This document shows, in pieces, positions 55,672-64,000 of a stretch of 64,000 nucleotides of DNA. This stretch comes from Calliopum simillimum (Eukaryota > Arthropoda > Insecta > Diptera > Lauxaniidae). The notes beneath the pieces were generated by a model, which saw nothing but the letters and a program-made list of their open reading frames with translations, was not told the DNA's origin and did no database searches. The translations under genes and the position numbers were made by a program. The stretch's first letter is position 1, and every line of letters starts with the position of its first letter. The stretch spans positions 2,666,001-2,730,000 of the forward strand of contig OX638368.1 of the NCBI GenBank assembly GCA_951812925.1, in the 5' to 3' direction.

Positions 55672-57900
55672 TTACCCTACACCCAGGGTATATTCACTTT
55701 TTCCTTCCGTTTGTAACGCAGAGAAGGAGGCGTGGCAGGTATGGAAAAGTATATAAGTATATTCTTGATCAGCGTCACCTCCTGAGTCGATATGGCTATG
55801 TCCGTCTGTCTGGCTGGATGGCTGTGTGTGGAAATACTTTTTTTGGGAAAACTGAGCATTGGCATTCTGCCTCTGTCGTAAAAGTTAGCTCGGGAGATTG
55901 AAAATGAGCAAAATCGGTCAACGGACACGCCTACCGCCCATACAAAATATATATTCAAAAATACAATAATAAGAGCATTAATTGCAATAACTGAAGCCAA
56001 ATACACATAAATACTAGGGATAGTAAGTTTAATCTCAGAGCAAAAACTAGGCGAATTCGGACTAGAGGGCGTGGCACCTCCCATATAAACAAAAGTTTCA
56101 AAATGTTATACTGCCGTGCTAAGCAAGAATGCCGTAACTCCAATTTTCAAAAAAAATGAGTTTATGGCGTTTTTTGGGTCATCACGGTTCTGTCCGTCAA
56201 CCCACAAGAACAGGTTGCATTATACCTTTATTTTCCCTATAAAATCAACTACTACTTTTGTCGTAACTCCCAGCCGTACACATTTTACAATTTAAGAATA
56301 CTGTATCTCCACATGCTAAGCAAAAACACCGCAACTCCATAAAAATGTATGTAGTATCATAAATTTTTAAAATCATTTCATTTCCCCAAATCATTTTAAA
56401 AACAAACAAATTTTCTTTATGACACATCTCGTGCGCGTAGGAAGTTACGATTATGGCCTCTGGACAAGTCAGTCAGTAAAATTTTCTCTAAGATCTATTT
56501 TAGAGTATGGCCATTTTTAAAAGGGGATATGTGACTAAATTGGAACTTATGAAAAATTATAGAAAAATCCTCATAAGTTTAGTAAATCTTATTTCAGTGC
56601 GATTTTAGTGATGGGGATTAACTAACAATAATAGTAAGCAGTAATCTGCGCACTTGGAAAATAAATAAACCAACCAGTGCCATCGCCACAATGACAAAAA
56701 GGCAAAAGAATAATTCTCTGTCGACCGACACATATCCCCTTTAAAAAATGACCGATTCAATTAATCTTTGATTCAAGTTGGAATTCACAACTTAAGGAAA
56801 TTCAAACCCACATGGCGGACAACGAATCAGATCAAATCCCTCTTACAAAAAAAAGGAACTGTGCGTAAGAGGAAATATTACAAAGACACTGCAGAACAAC
56901 GGAAAAGAGCTTGCCAGGAAGAAAAAACCAGTAGACACAAAATTGGTATTGGTCTTGGTCAGCAAAAGGCAAGAGTGTTTCTTCGGATTTACTCTTTCTT
57001 CACAGTAAATTTAATCAAAAGTTGTCTATACGGCATTTTTGATTTGTATCAGCTTCGTTACAAGTAGTGCGATGCAAAACATATTACCGTAACTCCATTT
57101 TCGACTGAAATTTACGGAATTGGCTATTTCTACTATTGCCATTATGTAGAGCGTGAAAAATCCTCTAGGAATGAGGAATAAAAGCTTTTTTTCGTTAAAG
57201 CAGAAACCGTTGAGGAAACGAAACAGCAAGAAACACAAAAACTCATTTTACAGAATTGAAAATTTATTGGAGTTACGGCATTCTTTCTTAGGACGGCAGT
57301 ATACTGAAAGCGTTTTTTGAGATAACCCAACCAAATTGCACTAAAACACTCGGATCTATAAATTTATGCTATATGCAAAATCTAGGTAAACTCGGACAAG
57401 AGGACGTGGCACTTCCCATATAAGCAAAAGTTTCAAAATTATATAATGAAAGTTTTTTAAGATAATCCAACCAAATTTCATTCAAACACTAAAAACATTA
57501 TTTGCAAACTCTGAGCCAAAACTAGGCGAAGTAGGATTGGAGGGCGTGGCACCTCCCATACAAGCGAAAGTTTCAAAATGCTATACTGAAAGATTTTTTT
57601 AAGAAAACCTAACCGAATTTTACTCAAACACTCAGAACAGTAAATGCAAGCTCTACGCAAAATCTAGGTAAGCTCGGAGACGAGGGCGTGGCACTTCCCA
57701 TGTAAGCAATTTGTTCTTATACTCTCCTAGGAGTTACGGAAGAATAAAACAATTTATTTAAAAAAAATCTTGTATGTGAAAGCAGATTGCATAGTATTGA
57801 TCAACTAAGTGTTTAATAATATACTTGAAATGCAGTGAAGGGTAGTTAGTTTTTGGCCAGGCCAAAGATGCCACCCTTACTAGTTTGAATCTTTTGCTTG
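55672..57900 (+). repeat. DINE-1/Helentron-like repeat, interrupted by a 1.2-kb element
   Basis: It opens with 'TACCCTACACCCAGGGTATA' and the conserved block ('CTTGATCAGCGTCACCTCC', 'GTCCGTCTGTCTGG'), continues with ~140-bp units before and after an inserted element (56111-57299), and ends 'GCAGTGAAGGGTAGTTAGTT', 'GCCACCCTTACTAG'. The stretch 'TAATAATATACTTGAAATG' near 57815 is the empty site for the maT insertion at 19.6 kb. Confidence 0.75.
56111..57299. mobile_element. Unclassified DNA element, 1189 bp, TATA-flanked
   Basis: CTGCCGTGCTAAGCAAGAAT and, as reverse complement, CTGCCGTCCTAAGAAAGAAT are followed by GCCGTAACTCCAAT in both. TATA lies outside each end (56107-56110, 57300-57303). 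Removing the element and one TATA restores 'TATACTGAAAG', the host-unit consensus. 'CGTAACTCC' recurs inside several times. A 99-codon frame at 56768-57067, Lys/Arg-rich at the start, is unrecognised. Confidence 0.78.
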
Positions 57901-58179
57901 TAAAACTCGTTTTTTTTTATTCATTTTAGTGGATTTTGAAAATGAAAAGTTGGCATCACTGCTGATAATTGTCCACCTTGAGTTCTACTAAACAAGCAAA
58001 GTCTCTCGACGCTCTCTTTTGCATACACAAAGCCACACATACATACAAACTTAAATTTCATGAAGGACTAATGTAATGTTGTTGTAAACCATCCTGCCTT
58101 GATAAATATTTCCTTGAAAATACTGCATTTACGAACTCTGTGTTGTTTTGCCTGTACGCGTATTGCAATTTTACTAATT

Positions 58180-58450
58180 CTCTTTCAGTTTTAATCTCTC
58201 GCCCGGCCATTCTACATGCAATTTTATATGACATTAAAAACCTTCATTTTTGTGTACAATTTTCCTGATCCTTGCTCAGAATTAATTTTTTGTGATTTTT
58301 CGATGTTCAGCTCAGTTGCTTAATTGACTTCAAACGGTGTGCATTTCGAGATGTTTTCGCTTTCGTTGTAAAATTTAATTTTCTTATACAATTTAAAGCG
58401 CTTTGCTGCACTCGCTCTCTCTTCGTTGCGTCTCTTGAGTTTGTTGTCAA
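58180..58450 (+). promoter_or_regulatory. Possible promoter of the short rdx isoform
   Basis: Two initiator-like TCAGTT sequences (58185, 58312) and a GAGA-factor-like CTCGCTCTCTCTT (58411) lie 300-600 bp upstream of the alternative first exon. This stretch lacks transposon signatures. The motifs are short, so this is a suggestion only. Confidence 0.25.
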
Positions 58451-58772
58451 TAACAACAATAAAAAAACATTTTTTTTTTTGTTAAAAAAAAAACTGCAAT
58501 AATTTTGCTCAATAGTTTCTCTCAAATAACTGCAATTGTTTATTTTAACTGTTGTTCTTTTCTCTATTTCCACATGGTATACAGTTTTGTTCTTGTCATT
58601 TTGGCGGACTTTTTTCGTTAATTTTAGATGAATTTCTTTTCGTGTCGGCCGTCCACTGTTATGTGTTAGAAACCGTTCCTTAAAATGTTGAAATTTTAAA
58701 TAAATTTTATGTGAAAAATTTCCTAACTTTATCTTGTTTTTTTGCTGTTTTGTTTGGTGTTCTAATGTTTTA

Positions 58773-58840
58773 ATGTCAAATTCGGAATTGATGCAAATTG
58801 AATTCGATCGCAATATAATGGATATTCTATTTGAACCGAG
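58773..58840 (+). CDS. rdx: roadkill, alternative short first coding exon (predicted)
   Basis: ATG at 58773 opens MSNSELMQIEFDRNIMDILF-EP and then AG at the donor GTGAGC. A second in-frame Met lies at 58791. The exon ends with two bases of a codon, exactly as the long exon does, so splicing to 61585 gives AG|A (Arg) followed by LPVNECQASQ in frame. An in-frame stop at 58701 lies upstream, so the exon cannot extend far. It is only 22 codons plus 2 nt. Support is phase match, a consensus donor and position 2.7 kb before the common exons. Rdx has several 5' isoforms in Drosophila. No transcript evidence is available here. The 168-codon antisense frame over this region looks like chance. Confidence 0.62.
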
Positions 58841-58889
58841 GTGAGCGAAACTTTCACATTTCTGCTAAAAATGTTATTTATTATTATAC

Positions 58890-59497
58890 CACAGTGCAAC
58901 AAATTGAGGGGAAATCAATCCGAGTTTGATCTCGATAACTTTCTTTGACTAATTCAGGGCGGCTCATTCCGAATCTTTCAACCGTTTTTTATCTTTTCTA
59001 TTGATGTAAAGTGCAGAAACAGCTATTTTCAAATATAAGGCGTATATCCATATATGAACTATTATGGTTCACTTTTGCAAACGGCATCGAACAGCCCTAA
59101 TATTCTCCCTTAAACCATACTTTTAACTTTTTTAATTGGATCATTACTTTCCGAGATATTATCGATTAAAGTAAAAGTATCGAAAATCCATATAAAGGAC
59201 TACATTAAATTTGCAAGGAGTTGAGATACCTGTATTCAATGGATGATATTTCAGAAAGTAATGATCCAATTGAAAAAATTAGAGGTATGGTTGGTTTAAG
59301 AAAGAAGCTTAAGGCTATTCATAGCCGTTGGCAAAAGTGAACTGCAATACACCCTGGATGTACGCCATATGTCTGAAAATAGAGTTTTCTGCAATTCAAA
59401 TCAAGGATAACTCGGATCCCGGAAAAACGGTTGCCAGATTCGGAATTAGTCAAAAAGAGTTGCCGAAATCAAATTCAGAGTTTTGTGTTGCACAGTG
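58890..59497. mobile_element. Foldback MITE with CAC(A/T)GTGCAACA ends
   Basis: Left CACAGTGCAACA and right, as reverse complement, CACTGTGCAACA. Pairing continues imperfectly through 'TTTGACTAATTC', 'CGAATCT..CAACCGTTTTT' and a central 'AAGTAATGATCCAATT' inverted block. No open frame. The CAC(A/T)GTG start resembles Transib-type ends, but no 5-bp target duplication is seen. Confidence 0.65.
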
Positions 59498-59499
59498 TT

Positions 59500-60170
59500 A
59501 TTTATAAAACTGTTAAATCAAAATTCTTGTTTTTAAAAAAAATTCGGTTGTGCTAGACTTAATACGAATAAAGTGAAAATTTTATTCTTTTTATGTCCTT
59601 TATCTCCTTTACAAAACCCTCGATCATGCACAGTGATAAGCTAGTCCCTTCAATTCTTTCCAGCATTTCCATGATTCATATATGTATTTCTTGTTCCAGT
59701 AATGGTTTCCATGTTGTCTTATCGTATTTTGAAATTGTGAAAAGAAAAAACGTTCAGAACGCTGTTTTTGTATACTGTTTTTTTATGCTATACTATGTCA
59801 TTATTACCTATTGATTACATTTTGTTCCATAGGGTCTCTAAAATGATAAAAACAGGACAACTGACATTAAAGCATCTCATTTTCGTTAAAAACCATGAAA
59901 AACCGTTCTTACGCATGGTTCTTGCAAATAAAGTAAAATGGTGGTTTCTATTTCCCTATTAAAGTTAGAAAGCTGAATTTTTGCAAAGATCTTTATTTTA
60001 ACATTTAAAAGACTATCTATATTCGAGGTCAAAGGTAAAAAAAAATCTCGTCTGCGCTTATTTTTACAGAAAAATGTTATTTTGTAGCTCTTAAAATTTT
60101 CTACCAAAAAGATACAGAAGTTTTTTTTTTTCTATACAAATTATAATTTAGAAGATATTCTTATTTAAAC
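59500..60170. other. AT-rich intronic stretch, nothing recognised
   Basis: Three short frames on the two strands have no domain. I see no repeat termini. Confidence 0.4.
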
Positions 60171-60171
60171 T

Positions 60172-60608
60172 TCTAGAGTAGACAAACGACAGCTTTAATC
60201 CGGATTATAAACATAATCATGCAATCGAAATTTTTATCCTGACAGACGACAGCTTCTGCATTAAGTAAACAGCTGATTTGTATGTTTACTTTTATTTTTT
60301 GAGAGCACCTCCTCATAGGCATCGAACCAAGTAGTGCACTATCTTTTAAGTCCGTTAAATATATTTTTTAACTGAAGTGACATTTATGAATTTAATGAAG
60401 TGAGACAACCAGATGATTTGTTTCTGTCGAATTGTGAGACAACTAGATGTTTTTGTCAAATTGTTACAATCTTTTACAATTCGATAATCCACTTAGATTT
60501 GATGCATTATTGTTAGAGTGAATGCGGATTGTGATGGGTATTATACACAAGAAAATTTGGATTAAGACTGTTGATGCTGATTTTCGCTGTCGTCTGTCTA
60601 TTAGTCTA
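60172..60608. mobile_element. Possible MITE with 'AGACA.ACGACAGC' ends
   Basis: 'CTAGAGTAGACAAACGACAGC' at the left and, as reverse complement, 'CTAATAGACAGACGACAGCG' at the right are inverted. 'ACAGACGACAGCTTC' also occurs internally near 60245. The interior is AT-rich with no open frame. Confidence 0.5.
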
Positions 60609-61584
60609 GCGTGCATATCCAAAGCAGAGTATACTCCGGCCTATGACCTAATATAGTGATTATTTTTTTTTACATTTTTACAAAATTACAGTTACTTTTT
60701 ACAGCAATATCGGCATGGCAGAAATGTGTTTTATTACTCCTTAAGATGTTATCCTCACAAAAAACGTAGTCTGCCTGACGCAGTACGATAAATGTCTGCC
60801 GCTTGCACTTTCCTTATTTTTTGAGCTTACTCAGTTTTTTAAAATAGGTGCCAGATACAATGTTATGACATGCCACAGCAATTTTATTTTTACATTTTTG
60901 AAGAGCCGCCATTTTCAAAATCAACAACAAATAATTGGCAGACATGGTTTTTAACGATTGATTTACTCCAATCTTCACAATTATCATTTTCTGCCGAACG
61001 ATGTTATCACATAATTTTATGTGCCACCAGCCCCCTTACTACTTGACTTCATTACAAAATCCAAAAGAGTTTGTTATTTTCAAAACATAGTTACGTTTTA
61101 CAACTTGAAAGTTTTTCACCCAATGTAAAAATTTTTCAACTAAACAGTGTTTTCCAAGATTTATTTATTTATTTCTAAGTGGATTGATGAAAAAAATTAT
61201 TTATTTAGCGTTTTATTTTTTTCAAATCAATGATTTTTTCTTATTTCACCAACCAGTTTTGTACCCCCTACGTTATTTTGATAATTCTTAAAAATTTTTG
61301 AAATAAATTTTCTTTAAACACAAAATATATTGACGAACAACTAAACAAGAAAAATGATTAGTAAGCACTAGTCACTTTTGACATATAAATAAGTAAAATA
61401 CCCTCATATTCATTTGATTCAAGGGATGTTCCCTCCAATTACCAAGAAAACTTTCACTTTTAAGAGCTTACCCGAAGATTACTAAAAAGCGACCAATAAG
61501 CAAACAACAACGCATATCGCAGTCTCTTTGTTTTTTCATATAAAATATCTGACATTTTAAAAAAATATATATTTTCTGTTACAG
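60609..61584. other. 3' end of the large rdx intron
   Basis: AT-rich, no repeat recognised. It ends with the acceptor 'TTTTCTGTTACAG' at 61572-61584. Confidence 0.5.
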
Positions 61585-61735
61585 ATTGCCGGTGAACGAA
61601 TGTCAGGCAAGCCAAACTGCTAGAGTTACATCTAACCTGCACGCATCCAGTAGTACAATGGCGGTTAGTCGAGTACCATCGCCGCCTTTGCCGGAAGTTA
61701 ACACACCGGTTGCTGAAAATTGGTGTTATACACAG
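61585..61735 (+). CDS. rdx: roadkill, first common exon (leader before MATH)
   Basis: Acceptor TTTTCTGTTACAG and donor CACAG|GTAAGC bound 151 nt. One base completes the split Arg codon, then 50 codons read LPVNECQASQTARVTSNLHA, SSTMAVSRVPSPPLPEVNTP, VAENWCYTQ. The segment SRVPSPP...VAE(N/S)WCYTQ is the N-terminal SPOP/Rdx leader. ATG at 61658 corresponds to the start of the short SPOP-like form and could serve as an internal start (residue about 429 of the long form). The exon ends in phase 0. Confidence 0.95.
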
Positions 61736-62755
61736 GTAAGCAAAAGACAATGCTGAATTAACATACTTAGGTTTCGTGTAACAATTTCATGTACTTAGGT
61801 TTCCCACACATACACCGCACTAGCACATTTATTTACCAGTTGCTTTTTAATCCTGCAAAGGATTAAGTTTCAAACGAAATTGTACTGTGATTGAATTTCA
61901 TTTCTTATACAGGATATACAGGATATACAGGATATACACAACTTGTACAATAAAAATTCAAAAAAATTCACCACGAAAGCTATTGAAGATAAGAAAGTAA
62001 ATAATATCCTAAAGTGGAATCAATCAACAGCAAACGTTGTGTCAAATTAGTGAACTAACCAAAATACGGCTCCTCTTCATTTAAAATTTTTACGTGTCCA
62101 CAAAAAATAGTTGGTTAGAAATCGGACCAGGTAGAGCCGAAAGTCTTATCAAAAGTGTAATTTTTAGAATATTGAAATTTCTTGTCTTTGGTGACCACAA
62201 GTAAAATTTTTCATAGAATAATTTAACCCATTATAACCCAGTTTTTTAGGGTGATGAAAAGGGTTCAAAAAAACCCATCGAAACAAGATAAAATGGATAA
62301 AGATGTTCTAAAAAATTGTTCTTTGAAATTTCGAAGATACATTTTTTCTTGCTATTTTAGCTAAAAAAAAAAAACAATATATGGTCACTTTTAAGTTGAA
62401 GGTATTATTTTCTTTATGTACTTTGATTCAAGACCGTTTTCTCAATGTCTGCTTAAACACTAATCAGAAATTTATTCGAGAGTTTTACTGTAAACTGCCA
62501 GTTAAAATTCTGATTTATGATTACACAGACATTGGGAAAACTGCCCTTAATAAAAAAAACCGTTTTAATCCGAGGTTTTGCATAAAACGGCGGTGAGCAA
62601 CCTCTGAATAACCTTTAAAAAATTGTAAGCTCACTTTTTGGAGAAATTTTTTCAGATTTTTAGTGGTAATCGTGGCATTTCCAAAAATCGTTTTTTTTTT
62701 AATCGCTCTAATGGACATACTTTAATTTTAATTTAATTTTTTTTTTTTATTTTAG
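61736..62755 (+). other. rdx: rdx intron, 1.0 kb
   Basis: GTAAGC donor and TTTATTTTAG acceptor. It includes a short tandem, 'AGGATATACAG' repeated about three times near 61910-61935. Otherwise AT-rich with no feature. Confidence 0.85.
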
Positions 62756-62877
62756 GTGAAAGTAGTGAAGTTCAGCTACATGTGGACCATAAATAATTTT
62801 AGTTTTTGCCGTGAGGAAATGGGTGAAGTTTTAAAATCATCCACATTCTCTGCTGGTGCTAATGACAAATTGAAATG
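62756..62877 (+). CDS. rdx: roadkill, MATH-domain exon 1
   Basis: 122 nt encode [40 protein letters not shown] and two bases of the next Trp codon (TG|G across the intron). This is the opening of the MATH domain, the substrate-binding module that recognises Ser/Thr-rich SPOP-binding degrons. It differs from human SPOP by only a few conservative residues (V/I, L/I, A/S). Donor GTATGT. It starts at phase 0 and ends at phase 2. Confidence 0.97.
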
Positions 62878-63107
<230 letters not shown>

Positions 63108-63267
63108 TAAAATATATTTCAATTAAAACATACATATAGAACCCATATGCGGTGTTCAAATAAGATTTTTAATGGGACGATATAAGGTACCCCTGAAATC
63201 AATAGTCAACGACAACCTTGGAACTTCATTGTTTTTTTGGGCAGAAGAGAAAAAAGCATTATTGAGG

Positions 63268-64000
63268 GTGTTACCTTTGGCCTGGCCAAACATTAAATAC
63301 CCTATGCTGCAGTATTCTGAAAATTTTGCGCGTACAAGAGGCGCCACGACCTCTTGTCTAAATTCACATAGCTTTTGCTCAGATCTTGTACTCACTGTTC
63401 TCAGTATGTGTATGTGAAATTTGGTTGGATTATCTCAAAAAACGATTTCAGTATAGCATTTTGAGCCTTTTGCTTATATGAGAGCTGCCACGCCCTTATG
63501 TCCGTGTTTGCCTAGTTTTTGCTCGGAACTTGCATTTACTGTTCTATGCTTGAGTGAAATTTAGTTGGATTATCTTAAAAAAGTTATCAGTATAGCTCTT
63601 TGAAGCTTTTGCTTATACAGGAGGTGCCACGCCCTATTACTTTATTTTGTCTAGTTTTTACTCAGAGCTTGCAATTATAGGCCTTAGTGTCTGAGTGAAA
63701 TTTTGTTAGATTATCTCAAAAATCGTTTTCAGTATAGCACTTTGCTTATATGTCACTCTTGTCCGATTTCGCCTAGTTTTTGCTCAAAGCTTGCACTTAC
63801 CGTCCCTTGTATTTATGTGTATTTGTGTTGCATTGTTGTGGAAAATACACCTTAAGTTGCATTTTGAATATATTTTTTGTATGGGCGGTAGGCGTGTCCG
63901 TTGACCGAATTCACTCGTTTTCAATAAGTCGAACTAACTTTCACGACGGAAGCAGTGTATTAAATTTCATCGAATAATCTCTCCTAAAAAATATTCAAAT
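63268..64000 (-). repeat. DINE-1/Helentron-like repeat, reverse copy in the next rdx intron
   Basis: It starts 'GAGGGTGTTACCTTTGGCCTGGCC', 'AAACATTAAATACCCTATGC' and continues with four or more ~130-150-bp units ('GGTGCCACGCCCT', 'AGTTTTTGCTCAGAGCTTGC', 'GTGAAATTTGGTTGGATTATC'). It ends with 'TTTTGTATGGGCGGTAGGCG' and 'GTCCGTTGACCGA', which on the forward copies lies between the hairpin block and the units. It may run past the window edge. Confidence 0.72.

Larger units (their letters stand above)
32866..61584 (+). other. rdx: rdx intron, 28.7 kb, repeat-filled
   Basis: Donor GTAACA at 32866 and acceptor TTTTCTGTTACAG ending at 61584 define this intron for the long isoform. It holds the transposon relics listed separately, an alternative first exon near its 3' end, and several GC-richer unique patches (about 43.5, 44.8-45.4, 49.8, 50.4-50.6 and 54.7 kb) that could be enhancers or other promoters. 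No separate host gene is recognisable within it on either strand. Confidence 0.85.

Noticed and set aside
55677..56084. 135-codon minus-strand frame
   Set aside because: It reads through a DINE-like repeat. Related copies of the repeat do not keep the frame.
58307..58813. 168-codon open frame on the minus strand
   Set aside because: It is Lys/Asn/Thr-rich with no domain, and lies antisense to the likely leader and alternative first exon of rdx.

Overview
This window is AT-rich nuclear DNA from an insect, almost certainly a higher fly (Brachycera). The only host gene I can name is roadkill (rdx, also called HIB; vertebrate SPOP), read on the + strand. Its exons encode the conserved leader and the first half of a MATH domain that matches Drosophila Rdx and human SPOP nearly residue for residue. 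The introns are far too large and repeat-filled for a compact genome, and AAC/CAG-rich stretches and many Tc1/mariner-type relics fit a dipteran with an expanded genome. I cannot fix the species.

Layout. From 1 to about 30.5 kb I find no host gene: this is upstream DNA made of transposon relics, foldback MITEs and AT-rich filler. The rdx long-isoform first coding exon lies at 31655-32865 (Ser/Gln/His-rich, 403 codons plus 2 nt). A 28.7 kb intron follows (32866-61584), packed with repeats. Inside it, at 58773-58840, is a short open segment that ends in a splice donor in the same phase as the long exon; I infer an alternative first exon. Common exons follow at 61585-61735, 62756-62877 and 62945-63106. 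The BTB half of the protein lies beyond the window.

Mobile DNA. Best supported are a maT-like mariner (19595-20908) whose transposase is broken only at a 9-base homopolymer and whose empty site is preserved in a sister repeat at 57.8 kb; a Tc1 element folded back on itself (4052-5612); a mariner-superfamily element with perfect terminal repeats (14381-15633); an IS630-like deletion copy (about 13200-13763); a PIF/Harbinger-like MITE carrying a Myb/SANT-like fragment (17953-18352); two TTAA-flanked piggyBac-like MITEs (23351-24335, 35641-36497); a 494-bp element with a perfect 9-bp target duplication and eleven copies of one motif (16063-16556, probably Mutator-like); a LINE 3' end (about 29030-29594); and a repeat family with ~140-bp internal tandem units, like DINE-1/Helentron elements, at six loci.

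Nesting gives relative ages: maT, LINE, piggyBac-like and unclassified elements each interrupt an older repeat whose uninterrupted sister copy is also in the window. Most other open frames are chance or antisense shadows of low-complexity sequence.
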